This document shows, piece by piece, positions 33,421 to 48,400 of a stretch of 64,000 nucleotides of DNA. Below the pieces are notes generated by a model, which saw only the letters and a program-made list of their open reading frames with translations, did not search any database and was not told the DNA's origin. The DNA comes from Cloeon dipterum (taxonomy: Eukaryota; Arthropoda; Insecta; Ephemeroptera; Baetidae), in NCBI RefSeq assembly GCF_949628265.1, contig NC_088790.1, positions 5,522,545-5,586,544 of the forward strand, in the 5' to 3' direction. Position 1 is the stretch's first letter. The number at the start of each line of letters is the position of its first letter. The position numbers and the translations under genes are program-made.

Positions 33421-36400
33421 TTACTGGCTTTCTTCTATGTTGATCGTGGTCTCGGCTACCGACGGCGACGACTCCTCCACAACGGGCGCTGCGTAAGAAC
33501 AGGACGGCCCTGCCTCCAGGTCCGAACCCATCGTGCTGAGTTCGAAACTCTGGTTTGAGCTCGGCGGGTTGCTCGAATTTTCCACCTGCACCTGCCGATA
33601 AATGCGCCAATTTAGGAATGAAAAAAGTTGCGGAAACTCAAAGCGAAAAAAGAAAGAAAAATTGTTCCAAATTGGAAACAAAAATAATTTTTAAAATCCA
33701 AAAATTGTCTAAACTACAAGGGCGCAAATTTTCGGGGTTTTAAAAAGTAAAAACACCAATTTGTTTCATATTAAATCATCTTGGCTCCCGGAAGTGCAAA
33801 AGGGGCCAACTCAACGCCATTTGAAAGCTAATTAAAGTGAAAATAGATCGTCAAAAAAGGTGAAAGATCATATGTCAAAGGTCAAATTTTGTAGAAATAT
33901 TAAAACTCACAACCAAACATCGCAAGACCAAAATTTTACCAATGAAATATACATACAAATCTTCTCAACGTAATATTTATTTGAACAGAAAAATTTCGTC
34001 GAGTAGGATTTTTCTGTTATGGAGATATTTATGGAGACACTAACCTGTAAGCCGCAAGACGTTTGTGACCTTTCAGGGCTGGGGGTGAGACTGATGCAGA
34101 CTGCGGACGCGGCTTCTCCTTGCAGATGCCTGGTCGAAGTGTCCTGCGGATTGGCGCAGGTGTTTGACCTCCTGACCCGGTGTCTGTGATGCCTTTTGCT
34201 GCCGTCCCTCTTGGACGAGTGGTGACGCCGCACTTTGACCTCAGGCACTACGCACGAAAGAAAAAAATTATCAATTTTATTTACGGCTGAGTTTTTAAAC
34301 TCATTAAGCACCAAATTATGATTATTTCTGGCAGCTTTGATGGAAAATTAGATTTGTCATTGTCACGCGACATGAATGTCCTATATCGCGACACAGAAAT
34401 TCGTGTTTCCTCTACACACATTAAATATTTACCTTGGATTTGTATGTCGTTCACTGACGACTCAATGTCCACTTGCTTTTGTCTGGTGAGCTGGTGCCGC
34501 CTGGCAGTTTCTGACCGCTGGTGCAGCCGCGGGGGCATTGCCCTCGACTGGTCCCGAACCTTCAGGGTCACTTGGCAGTCATCCGGCAAATGCAGGTCCA
34601 TCGCCATAGAGGCCTGCAAACAAATGTGTACCACTCTTTGTGAAAGAGCTGAATTTTTCTGTTTTATTTTATAAATTTTATAAAGTTTGCATACTAATCA
34701 AGCGGAGAGCACAATCATGATTTATTTCGCCAGAAGGGAAATTTTACGCATGATTTGCACACTGTTAAATAGATCGCAATCGAATCAAGCAAAAATCATC
34801 AGCAAACCGAGTAATTTGGTAACATCTGGAATTTAATTATGGTACATTGGAGATCAACAGGTTATTGAAAGTTTCACCAATCCAAATTAATTTCAACAGT
34901 TGTTACCCCGTATCAATCCACTTTAAACTGTTGAAATCGCTTAACCTCTTTACTAACAAATATATGACCAAAAGGGAAAAGAGTAAACCCACAACGCGTG
35001 GAATTTTCACCAGGCTCGGGCAATTAATGAATTGTGCATTAGCGAAAAGGCATACATCAAGAGTGGATCCCGGCGGGGAGCTGTTGAGCGAGCGGAGTGG
35101 AGTGGAGGGCTCGGTCGGCTCGGCGAGGGTTTTCATTTCGCTCGCAGCAATTTCAACAAAGTAAACGAAAGAGTGGAAAGACTACGGCATTTTTTGCACT
35201 CGAGAGCGAAAAAATGGCACGGAAAAAGCTTTTGGGATTTATCTATGCAGCGCACGGAACTCGTTCTCCCGCGCAGCATCGCATCGCGTGAGTTGGAATT
35301 AATGGCGAAAAAATGATGTACGCAAAGATAGCAATCCGCCGATCATACTGTTTTTTCTCTTTCACATTTGGCTCGCGAAAATTTGTTTTATCGGTTCCAC
35401 TGCAGCTCTGCACATCATATTTGAATGATAAATGACCCTAAAAAAACATAAAGCACGTCTAAGAAGTGCTTTTCCAACCTGTTACGCGTGAATTCAGATG
35501 CTATATATAATGCTATATGGTGTTATTTCTGTGATGCTATCTGATGCCTGGTCTGAAATTTTGCAAATTTAGAACGGGTATTTTTGGAACGAGATAAAAG
35601 CTAACTGGTGTTCTCGCTATGTCAACTGCGTCAGACCTTTTAGGTCCGTTTCTTGGGTATGTTTTCAGCCTTTTCCAGGAAAGTTACATAAATAGTTCTG
35701 GCTGATCTCCTGATCTTGATATTTTTATAATTATTTTTTTCCAGCTTGTAGAGCGCAAAAAACATTTAGAATATAGATATGTAATCTGAAATTGAATTTT
35801 GATTTATTTAATTTTCATTAAAAATGAAAATTATGTAAATTGGTGCTTTTTCGGGGTTTCAAAAATATTTACACGCCCAAATACAAGCTTCTAATGGTCA
35901 GATTTTCGAAAACCGCACACTGCTAGACTAGTCTCAACCTGTTCTTGAAAGCCCAATTAGTTTATAAGAGTGCCAACCCTTCAAACCTCTTTATGCACCC
36001 TAAAAACGTAAAATTATACCGTTTTCTGTTATTTGAACCTCACTGCGCAATTGAATTTAGTGTTTAATTACATTAGAACAAAATGAAATAGGAATACAAG
36101 TCGAGTGGTACGCAGTTTTCTTAAATGTGACTCTTGGACGAACTGTTTTTTATTTTGCTGGTCGCTCTGACAATGAAAGAAAACACATTTTTCACCAAAT
36201 CTACTCTTCTTGACCATCAGTTGTAAAAAAGCTATAGACCATCAGATTCTGTATGAAATCCCCTAGATAGCTGAATTAGTTAAATGGTGTTAACCCCTTT
36301 TCAACCTATTCAACAATTAGCGTGAATTTATTATTTTTCCATGTAAAATTTTTTAAACAAAGAATGAAGAGCATCACTCTGAAATTTAGAATTTATCTCG

Positions 36401-39400
36401 CAAATTTCATGAAGCAACGTACTTCAAATCAAATTTTGTAAAATTCCAAATTCCATTTTTTCAAATTTAAAAGAAAACCCGAATTAACCTTTGACCGTGG
36501 ACATTAAATTTGTTGTTAATTTGATTATACTCGGTGAATCCAAATCACACCTCTTTTATCATGAGATTGTGAAGTCTTGTAGGAGATTTTCAAAATGATT
36601 AAAAATTGAAATTTGGTCGAAACAAAGTATATTACTTCTGCGGTGTTGTTTTTAATCAATTTTGCTCTAAATCATGCCAATTTTGTCCTCAGACCCGTGA
36701 CATTTCGTCAGGTACTAACCTCTGAAGTTGCCCTTTCGACGCTGCCCTTGGGGGAATCGGCAATCAGGGGCGGCGGCTGGCGCTGCTGGAACATGAGCGG
36801 CGAGTAGTTGATGTTGGTGTAGTCGACGGAGAGGGCCTGTCTCTGCAGCGGATGCGGTGACAGCAGCGGACAGCCACGCTTGATGGACGAGCTCTGGCGA
36901 CGGGCGGCGGCCGTCGACGCCCTGGCGGCAACCGCGTGCCCGGCGCCGATCAGGGCCGGCGGCACCGGCTTCGCCAGCAGCGGCAACGCGGCCAGTAGCG
37001 GACTTCCGTTTTCCGCCAGCGCCGCGATGTTGGGCGCTGATGGGCACTTTGCCAGCGAGTTGCGTCTGCCGGCGTTGTTACTCGGCGTCGTCGATGACTT
37101 GGGCCTCGCCTCGTCTGTCTGGTAACCTGCCAGGTCGCATTGGAATTTCAAATTTTAGCAATAAATTGAAACAAACAAACGCATTTTGTAAAACTTAATA
37201 TATTTACATAAAATAAATTTGTATGTGTTTTCCTAACAGGTTTCTGGCACGTTTGTTTGATTGCATAATTACGACTGTAGGTCCTTTTTTATTAAGAATT
37301 CTAAAAATTGATGTTCAAAAAAATCATAATCAATAAAAACGCTTTTATAAGGATTTGACGTTTAATTATGTGATAAAATTTAACACATTTTTGTGTGCTT
37401 TTGGTGGAAAATGAAATTAGTCGATTTTAGCGATTTATGGGGCTTTGAAGAAAATGAAAAAAGATTTCCAAATCGAATTAAAAAAATTAAGTTTCGCTCA
37501 AGTTAGACAAAATTTGGTTTAATGAAAATATTTGATGAGGCAAATAGATCCGTGGGTCATTTTTTACGTTCTGAGAAAACCTTAATAACAAATGTCATCC
37601 CGTATAGTGTTTAATATATTGTACATAAATCGTTGTTCTTGAAATTTTCTCTATTCAATCCTCTCGATATGATTGGTGATGGGAAAGGGATGAATGCGTT
37701 AACGAAGTTGATATGCATGATAGAATAAAGGTATTTTTCTTGAACGAGTTTTATATTTCCTCTAAAATAAAGTGTTCAAGTTTTTTTGGAGAGGAACTTT
37801 GCTGTAAGCTATGAGAAAGAAGATTTTGAGTTTGAAGGGGTGCAAGGGGGTTGTTTTCGGGGTTGGTAAGGTGCGATTGACGTCAAAGTACACTTGTTTT
37901 CAATTTTGAAGGGTGTTAATTTGGTTTGAATTGATGAAAGAAATTCAACACACATTTAGCTATGACATTCGTTTCCCAAAGACTAAATCGATTATGCTAA
38001 TGAGGGCAAACATTCTTGTTAAAATGCAAATGTCCAACTTACAAACTAATGAAAAATTCTTGTCCCTGAGAAGCAGTTGGAAAGGAAAATCAATAAAAGT
38101 TAAGAGTTTTTTGCCTTCCCCAAGTTTCACGAAAGGCTCAAGAGAGCAGACTTAGGAGATAACGGATGAAAAGAATGAATTGCTCGTGGAAATGGCCAAG
38201 CTAAGGAAAGCATATAAATCCTGTCAGTTGAAAGTAAACAAATAGCGCAAAGAGCAAAAAAGAATACGAAGCAATTGCCTTTTCTTAGGAATTCACGTCC
38301 GACTAAACCATTTCTGGATAAACATTTTCGCGTCCTATCGCAGAAACTGAACAGGATATTGGACGTGAAGATATGTGTCTCAGAAAAATAGCCCATCAAC
38401 AATTGAAACAAAGCTCATTTTAGTTAAATTTGTACAGTACATAACTGAAAGATTAGTTTGGTTGTAATGTTATGTAAAAAGTTATTTTAACATGATAGCA
38501 GGTAGATTTGATTTGATCTCCAACTTTTAAATTTTTGTTTGAACATCAACCTGACTTTTTGGAATGTTATTAATGTGGTATACATCGCGGTATCGAAATA
38601 ACCAAGTTTTCCGGAAAAATAGAACTCTCTTTTCCTGGAAAATCGCTTCTTGGTGTTCAAAAGAATGTGAATAACTCGACATGTGTAATGATAAATAGAG
38701 CATCAGACTTGTGCCAAAAGATGACAATTTGGACAGCCTACAACTTTTAAATTGCAACCAATTTTCCCTTTTTTCAATCGCTAAAATCGTCGAATCGAAA
38801 ATTTCCACAAAATTCTCATTATATGAATTATGAAAGCCTTCGCAAATTTGATAAGGTAATCTCCAAAAACTGGAACGTCAAATCTTAGTATTTAAAAACA
38901 TTAATAATATTTACAAAATATTGATAATTTGAAAAAAGGTTTTTAAAAATTATTGAAAGACTCACCCGCCGAGTCGATAGAAGACTGGAAAGTCTTAGAA
39001 AAGTTAATGAACGATTGCTTGAGTTCCCTCCTGTGCATGCTGACCGCCGGCGAAGGGAGGGCGGAGGCGAGCGGCGTGGCCAGGCCCAAGGTGGTGGCAC
39101 CCTGAGCGACGGCCCTGAACACGCCAAGGTTGTCCCAGCGCGTCTGGCAGCTGGTGCTGCGGCGGCCGCTGCCGTCGTCGCCGCGGTACCTGTGCGTCGG
39201 GCTGGTCTTCGGCTTGAACTTGGCCGGCACCACCTTGGCCGCACTGTCGCGCGCCTCGAACGTCATAACGCACGCGGCCACCACGATGAAACCTGAAACA
39301 TTCACTCCAAGGGTTTAAAAACGGATATTTAAAAAAAAAACACAAATCAGGCCAGGATTAAATTAGAGTATACGAGAAAAAAGATTGAAAATAATTACCA

Positions 39401-42400
39401 ACCACGCATACTAACGGCCGGGAGTTTAAAATTCTGTTTTCCTGCAAAGTATCTCCAATCCCCAAGCTTATGTGAATTTTCATAATGCAAGAACTTTTTC
39501 ACCCTTTGAAGATTTTAACGAATAAATTTTCCTTTTCCTCTGATTTAATGGCACGCCGGCTTTCGTACATCAGGCTCCCAAGTTACAAAATTAATCTCCT
39601 CGCTTTCCTCCCGAGTTTGCTGTTGTAGGCTCGCAAGATATAATTCGTTTATAGTTGGCGAAGTTTGCTGCGGAAGTTTATGATTTCCTAATACATACTG
39701 CGCCAGTTTCCTTCCGATACCAAAAAGATGCTTTACCTTGAAATATGCGTCTCGTGCGGTGCGCACTCTTCTTGATTAAAATCTACTCCGCTGAGATTTG
39801 TGTGCACATTTTCCACTTAATGAAAACTCTTCATAATGGTATGGATGTTTGCAATAAGTAAGCAAGTGGAGGGGAAAGTTGTAAAAGCCGAAGCCACCGA
39901 TGCTCTTTTTCCAGTTTTATTCAACAGATATAGCTGCAGATTTTATTCCTCCTTGAGTTGATCTGGGATTTTATGGTACATTTTTCTAAAGAAAAGTTTT
40001 TTTATTGTCATTCAGTCCTGATTGTATTTGAAAAATTAACTCATATAAATTTACAATATCAGCGAACAATTATTTTAAGGTTAATTAAATCTGGCTCTTT
40101 CGAAAAAAAAAAAATAGAATATTTTTTTATTCCTAGATTTCACGGTCCTGCTTAATATTTTAATTACCCTCGGGATAAAGTGCAAATCTGAAGTTACGCA
40201 AGTAACGTTTTTGGTGAGATTTTCTTAAGCTCTGTGCTCTATCGATCAGCAAGGCTCGCGTTCCGTTGCAGATAATTAGTCCTGACAGACACTTTTAAGT
40301 TCCATTTGCATGTGACGCGCCGCTATTAGCATCGCAAAGTAATTATACAGTTAAATTGCTCTGAAATGGGGCTTAAGGGCTGTTAAGCGAAACTTTTCTT
40401 CAGGGAGAGAGAGAGATGCAAATTAAGTCAACTCAAAGGGATTAGCCATTGTTTACAAATTTTTGCGTCACGTATAGAGTAGAGTCTGGAAATGAAGACT
40501 GATATTCAACTTTTTCAAATTCTTTCAAGCACTTGAAATGTTTTTACAAAAGTCGCCTTTGAAACAGAAGATGAGAGAATGTTTCAAAGGTATCAGTCTT
40601 GATAGCAATGATTTTGAACAGATTTAAACTATCTTAGAGTATATTGATATTATACTGATATTAGATATTATACTCAAATATCCTCAAGTTGTTACATCTG
40701 CACGCAAATTTCCCAGAGCACTTTTTTGTGAGTCTTATTAGAACTTCTCATGATCAAAACTTTTTTGTCAATATTTTTTAAATAAAAGATTAATAATTTT
40801 GCTTCCCTATAAATTTTTACAAGTTTGCGGTGAGTTCGTAATAATTTATTTTAAATTTAGGGATTTTAGAGGTAAATAAATAAATATACACTAGTAGAAA
40901 TTCTACGCATTTTATCCTTTAAGATTTGAATGGGTGCCATTTCAATTTCGTTATTATATTCATTTCGCAGTCTAATATTTAAATGTTATTATTTACCTTA
41001 TTTGTATAGTATAATTCACAAATTTAAGTGTCTCATTATTTTCCATTTATACATTCAGTTCGACAAGCAAGAGAGCGTTAGCACCGAAGGTCGGGCTTAC
41101 ATTTTTTTTCAGCCGCTCATCAGCATTAATGGAGGCCATTTCATTGTGTGGGAGAACGTTGAAAATGCGGCCCGAGTGCAAATCTGTCGTTCGGAGAGGA
41201 CTTAGCGCTCGCAAGGGGCGTGCATTACACTCGGCGCGCCGTGCCAAATCACATACAAAAGCCGATGCTCTGCTCTTTTGCACTCTGCAATGGTGCTGTG
41301 CAGCTCCCGTTGCGACCTTTGCAGCTTCCGATCTATTTATAATGCAGGTCGCTCTCTCTTTTAAAAGGAAAAAGCAGAGCGCGACACGGAATCGCTTTGA
41401 AACACGTTTTCTTTTTGCCTCGCCGCACAACGAACGGTCTAGTCATTATTTTTAGAAAAGAGATGAACACATGGAAACGGAGATGCCTGTAGTTTACGAC
41501 ATGGACTCGGCGTCGCGCTGAACACGTTTTAATTTGGAAAGAAACTTTGCATCGCGTCAAATGCTTGCCAGTGCAGGAGTTTTTACTTGCGAAAAATGAA
41601 ATGCCAGATTTTCTCTCCGCTTATTCTAAAAGGATCTTTAACATTTTATTTCTGCTCTAGCAAGTGATCCATTGAATTTACTGTTTGGGAAATTTAGCAT
41701 TAATTCATCTCTACAATGTGCAATAATCAAATAAGCGCCATATTAAATGATAATTAAATTTTATAATGTGCCTAAATTATCAAAAAATTAAACTGTTCGT
41801 TTAAGACTTTTTGCTCCATTCCGATTGCACTCGTAGCCATCTATCAAACGGTGTGCGAATTATTAATCAAATTTTCCTTTTGGTAATATAAATCATGATT
41901 TTCAATGTGGAGACAATGCTCGCCGCTTGATTAAACCTTGCAGACGATCTTCTCAGAAATCTGGACGGCAACTTGGGAAACTGAAGCTCTTTCCAAATTT
42001 TTAGAACATAATGAGCAAAAATGATGTTTATACATTTTGCAGAGTAATCCTCTTTAATGGCTTATGCACGATGGTTAAAAATCACCTCATTCCAAACCTT
42101 CTTTACTACAAAACAAATTTAAAATGATTAATAAGGCACGTTTTTCTGAAGAACGATCTGACAAAATTACACTCACTTGCATATTTGACGAAAAAGTTTG
42201 AAAGAAAAAATCTTAACATAGTTAATGTCAAAATATGCGGTCTGCCGCGTTGTCCTTATTTTATTTTCATCAATATAACTTAAATGGAATATTATCTCAA
42301 AAAACTACACTATTTAATTTTACGATTCCCGAAGGCTAAAAAATTGGTAGTGTTGAAAGGAAAGAGGCTTATCAGGCAAAAAACGTCTAACCTCGCGGCA

Positions 42401-45400
42401 GTGGGAGATGCGATGAGTACAGCAGCTGCCGTCAGCTCACACCACCCTTTGGGATTTAACGATTAGAAAAAAGATAAGCTTTAGAACGTGACTTGAAAAG
42501 CGAATCAGTCTTCTTTCACACCTTACATTTTAATTCCTCGCATCGTAGAAAGAAATAAATTTTCACTGAAAAGAGATTTCTACATCGTGTACTTCCAGTA
42601 AAGTTCAGCACCACGGTTTCAATTCCCGGGAACACATATTTTTAGGGCACATGCAACAGTTCTTCACAAGCAAAAGTAGGTTTTACTGCTATATTAAGAC
42701 CTGTTGAAACTTTCCTCGTATTGGTTAAAAATTTCAAAATGCTTTCATTTCCATTTGGGTAAAATTCCAGAAAAAGAAAATGCTTTAATACCAATGTAAG
42801 TTTTTAAAAATATTAACATACCCAACATGGAAAAATTCACGTATTTTTAAGAAAGAATATTAAAAAATTAAAAAACCCACTCCTTTTTTGTTCCTATGTT
42901 TAGGCATTTGGCCCACTTGTCTTTTCGAAAATGACAGAAAATTGACAAAAAATGACTCTTCCATAACAACAATAAATTTTAACAGTAAAAACGTGTCAAT
43001 TGAGCTAAGAGTCATTGATAAAGTCATTCATTCACAGATAAAATGAAAAATTTAACATTTCCGAGATTGTTGCGTTTAAAAAATTATTCCAGTATTTTCA
43101 GAAGAGTCGGCACAAATAAACGAATCCAGTTGATCCTACAGTGAAGGGCATATAAATTCAAAGGACACACCTACATGCACACTCGAGTCATTTTTCCGGG
43201 AGCGAATTCGAGCGTGTAGCTGCCGGGACACAAAGCTGCGCCATCGATTACGGGAGAGAGCCATCTTTTGCAATATGACTGCCTGCCCGCCCGTCGTTTG
43301 CGGTTGGAACCACGCATCTGCGAAAGAGGCAACATTGTTGCTGAGTAAAACACTGGTGAGCTATGTTTTTCGCGATAACCATGCGCGCCGTGGTTGACTA
43401 ATTAAACCGCCGAAACAACGCGCGCGGACACCGTTTTCATGCAGCGCTTTTTGTTTTGATAATGAGATTCCTCGCCACGCACCATATGTTCGCTCGTATG
43501 GGAAAGGAGATCAAAAACGCTCGACTGAAAATTTTGTTTATTAAAGCGGTTTAATTTCATAACCAAAGCCAACATTTGCGAAAGCCATTAATGCTTGAAG
43601 ACAGCAAAAAGATGGTCCTTCTTCCGATTTTAAGGGACTCCCGTTGGGATTTAGGATTCAATCCTGCTGGTCTGCATACTGGACTTAAAATATTTCTTTT
43701 GATGTGCTGAAAACCCAAATTTGTTCAGCCAATCGTGTAAGTAAACAATTTTTCTGAGATAAAAAAATTGGCTGGATTGATTCGTATTTTCAGCACATCA
43801 AAAGAAATCATCATCACAGCAGCAGGATTGAATCTTAAATCGCAGCGGAAGTGCATTTGAATTGAAAGTAACCGCTGGCGTCATATATTAGTAGCTTTAA
43901 ACACTAAGGGGATTTCGCAAAAACTTGTAGAAGAGTTTGATAAAGAAACGTGTAACATCTTTCGAGATGTACATTCATTTTTGACAGGGTTCGCACAATT
44001 ATCCGTTTGGTTACTTCCACGGCTATCTTTTTCTCGAAAATAAAGAAAACGATTATGTTATTTTTATCTCAAATAAATTACCGAAAAGTGTAGGTCAGAG
44101 GGGTAGAAAACTTTAATATTAATTTTTATTCCGTTTCTAGAAATGCAAATGCCTCATTTTGGACATGAGAAAATAATTAAGATCGTCGAATTTTTTAATT
44201 TTTATCCCTGTCTGGGGACCGGGAAAGGCATGCACTGTACTAGCACGAATGCTGAAACCCGGGTCCCAATAACACCGCGAACGGATAACATGGGCGCACC
44301 AGGTCGCGCAGGAACCCAGCCCACTGAAGGGCCACTTGCCTCCGCATCGAGGACTTTTTTGAAACGCTAGACATTCATCCCGTAATGCCAAATCACGCCT
44401 GTTGGAAAGGTGCAAACCAGCAAGTAATCTAAGGCTATGCAGTTGGCAGGGAGGCTTTCCAGGCGACTACCGACTGCACACATTGTTGCTTAACTTCAGT
44501 GATCTAACGAGAACCAACATGCTATACACCACCCTAGACATAGAGATGCAAATGATAGATGCAAATGAGCGCAGAAGCACGCGAGGTTGTCATAATTTTC
44601 AGAAAAAAAACTTTATGCAAAATACAACAAACACTATAGATTACAATTATTAGGGAGCGTTTATTTAATTTTGCCGTTTATTTAGTTTTCAGGCATTTTT
44701 ATGTAAAAAATTTAAATAAGTTTTAATAAGTTTAAATAAGGGTTACAATTCTAGAGAGGGTGGTTATTTCCAGAAATAACAGCTGATGGCCACTCTTTTT
44801 GTAAACTGCCTGCTTTTTTTCACACTCTGCAAGGGTTACAAGAATAATATGGAAAGATTTATATGGTTTAAAGTTTTTTTATCTAAGAGCCAGACAGTTG
44901 CGTCGAGTTCATGAAGGTTAAAAGGTCACAGCGTGACTCCGCGTTTAATCTGAAAGCAGATGACCGCGGGGTTCGCAATCAGCAATATGAAACAAGTGGC
45001 GCAGAAAATCAACGCGCTCTCATGTGGTTGGTATTTGCAATCGCCGCCAGAGTACAGATGTTGACCCAACCAACGGCTAATTTCCATTCATAATTAAAAA
45101 GTGGCAAGTGCCGCGGGAGGATTGAAAACACGCGCAGATCTCGTTTCCTTGCGTGCCAAAATATGTATATTTATTCGAGGAAGGAGATGAAAATTCCGTG
45201 TTTGCGTTGCGCAACGCAAGCTTTTCTCCAGCTGATGGAACAAGAGGGTATTCCACCTACCCTACCTGTGCAAACATTTCTCAATTCCATTTTGCGTCGC
45301 AGACAAACGCTACTCTCGAGTTAACTTTCGGTTCCTGGCAATGAAATTAGATTTTTTTACGCATTTGGTATGAAGACGGCGACTGGTTTTTTTTTTTTTT

Positions 45401-48400
45401 TTTTGCTAAACGGCACTACTTGCAGTAGAGATATGATATAATTTCAATTGTTTTACAGAATGTTATATAAAAATCGCCTTCACATCATAGTTTTGTGAAA
45501 TACAGTTTAAAAAAACATCAATTTTGTGTTTTAATTTAACGATTCAAACATTATAGCCTCTTACAGAAATTTAAAAATGCCTATAAGAATTTCCATATCA
45601 ATTTAAAAATACTGTATATAGCTCAAATTAAACAAAATTTGGGTCAAAGCCAGTCTTTGATTAGTGGTTCATATTTTTAATCTCAGGAAAAACTTAAAAA
45701 ATTTGAATTGGAAATTATACAAAATCTGAAAAACTTATTCCTTTTTAGCACATATTTGGTCAAAATTTATTGTTTACTTGATATTACTTCGCCGCAAACA
45801 CTAAAATATTAACTCTTGATACCTTGAGAGTTTTCTTGTGGTTCAGTTAAAAAAAATAAAACCCTTTACTGTCAGTCTTTTTGGTCCTTGGATTAGCTCG
45901 CTTTGCACCCAATTTGATGGCTTTTTGTTTTTATTTATTATTTAAGGAAATTCTTCCAATTTCAGGATTTTACTATAGACTTAAGCGAAAAACAGCGAAA
46001 CTTAAATTCTAAAATTTTACTGTCAAATTGATATTCCTGAACTTGAAGTATAAATTTGTGCGCACTTTATGTTCATTAATTTCACATTTTGTCCCTCGCT
46101 GCTAATCTTACCATCGATAAATCACAATCAAACTCCAAGTCCAACCCAACGCAATTTCCAGCTTGTTCACAAGCCACAAACCGTAATCATACTCAGAGCG
46201 TATATGAGCAAATTTAATTTCCCTGATGGCTGCGGATGGCCGTGAAGTGCTACAAGGGTGTTTAATAGGAAATAATAATGGCGCTTCATTAAACCACCGA
46301 GGCAGCAGAATTCGAGCACTCGTGCATTAACTTTGCAGGTAGGCTAATGCAGGCGCCATTATATTCGGGAGGATTTAATTAGTCGGCAAGAGCCCTTCGA
46401 GATGTGCATGCATGTCGAATGAGTGGCCCACTTAATAATTAACTCGAGAGCAGAGAGAGACACACACAGAGGCCTCCGTCGCTGCCGCACAAAGGAACAC
46501 GCAAAACGTCAAATTGCCCCTGCCGGCTCTCAACCCACGCAAATTGCGTTGCTATTTTCTTCTCGTTTGGCCAAAGTTTACCCAGCCCAGGCTCAATTTG
46601 GGCTAAACTGAATTTCATTAAAATTTCCGGGCATTAAAATTAAATCAAATCATTTTGAAAATCGGAACAAGGGCCCCGTTACTTCTTATCTTGCTAAAAT
46701 TGAATTTTTCTGTTCACGTCACGAAAGGAATTTGTAAAATTTTAGTAAAATTTAAAAAGCAATTTTTCTAGAGTTACAAAGCTCCCCAAGCAATGAGAGA
46801 TGTCATTTTTCCCCTTACTCGAAAGTGTCTGTATTTTTTCTAATCAATTTCTTGCACCAAAAGTCACTTTTTTCTTAGTCCCCTGGTGGCACGCTGATTG
46901 GCCAAATTCGTCAGATAGTTTTGGAGTTGAACCGTGAAAGCAGTTTCCCGAGAGCGAGTTGGGGGATGCATCTGACAGTCACACCACGCAAACAGCACTA
47001 TATTAGTTTCCCTGGGCGGGTGGGTGGGCTGGGGGGATTTATCTCGACTAGCAAGGCAAATTTGGCCGCCACCAATGAATTGAATAGACACGCACTGCTC
47101 CCGGAAGAGAGCCGAGTGCTACTCCACAGAGAAATCAAATCGAAACTTTGACGGCTTGCCTGTTTCGTTGCCTATTATGCTTTTGAGCTGGCAATCAGTC
47201 TCGCTTTGGCGGCTGTGTGTTTATACGAAATGGTCCCAATTCAATCAATGTTGAATAATCAATTAAATTAGTGAATTCAACTGAAGCTACCAAAAAATCT
47301 GATTTAAAATTTCGACTCTCTTTTTTATGCTCATTTTATCCCTGTCCAAGGACCGGAGGACCGGGAAGGGCGCGCACTGCACTAGCACGAATGCTGAAAC
47401 CCGGGTCCCAATAACACCGCGAACGGATAACATGGGCGCACCAGGCCGCACAGGGACCCAGCCCACTCAAGGGCCACTTGCCTCCGCACCGAGGACTGCA
47501 TTGAAACGCTAGACATTCGTCCCGTGAAGCCAAATCACGCATGCTGGAAAGGTGCAAACCAGCAAGTAGCGAGTCGGCGCCGGTGCGCCTCCCAGCCCGT
47601 TGAGCAATTTGAGCAATTCGAGGAGTCACTTAACCACTTTTTGCCATTTCTGACATTGGGTAGCCAGTATTAGATCTCCGAACTGCTCAAATACCTCACA
47701 TTGCTTTGACACTCCTGAGAGTGCCTTAACAATGCGAGCCAACGGGCTGGTTTTATTGGTAAGGAATTTCACGATTTTCCCGCGCTTTAAGACACATGCC
47801 ACACCTTCTTTTTGTATTTTCCTGGGAACCACGCCCACATTTCAAATTCCCCGCGAGTTACGCCCTCCTCAAGTGGTCGCTGCTCACAGAGAATCCGGCT
47901 TGCACGTTTTTTGACATCAATAAGAACAATTTATTTTAAAAAAATCAGTAAATTTTCAAACTAAAAATTGTTTATTGTTGTAAGTAGAAAATTAAAGAAA
48001 CGCCGGCTATTTTACTGGTGGCATCATAGAGGCCAAAAATATCAATAAATATTTATAGAAAAATGTTAAAATAGAACTGTCAATTTTAAACAAAAATCAA
48101 GTTAGCGTAACTTGTGCCCACAGAAATTAATTAAATTTTCTTACTTTTTGAAAAAAATGTGTAAAAATTTGCAATATGTTTAACACCAATTTTGTTGAAA
48201 TTGATCAATGTTTTACAATTGTATGATATGTTAGCCAGTGAGAAATAGAGCTGCGCATTTGCTCTGTTGAGATGTCACGAAATTCGCGTCAAAATATTCA
48301 TTCATTTTGGTACGACGTGCGCGCAATTTCACTTTTGACGGAAGGGACGTGCTCCCGGAGCGTGCTGGGATGACAAACGTGCGTCGGACTTGTTTGAGTC

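Noticed and set aside
33053..33496. Overlapping open frames on both strands in GC-rich DNA
   Set aside because: Frames on both strands result from few stop codons in GC-rich sequence; only the minus-strand exon from 33591 to 33421 has splice and phase support.
38885..39345. Alternative long frames over TMEM200-like exon 3 on both strands
   Set aside because: Only the frame giving GFIVVAACVMTFEA continues TM2 from the previous exon in phase; the others are Arg/Ala-rich shadows.
44143..44370. Similar short frames in the two family A copies (TSTNAETRVPITPRTDNMGA in both)
   Set aside because: Shared only because the DNA is nearly identical; the frame is not kept in the diverged copy and matches no transposon protein.
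45387..45404. Run of 18 T as a retroposon tail
   Set aside because: No adjacent LINE, SINE or processed-gene sequence and no target-site duplication seen; treated as simple sequence.
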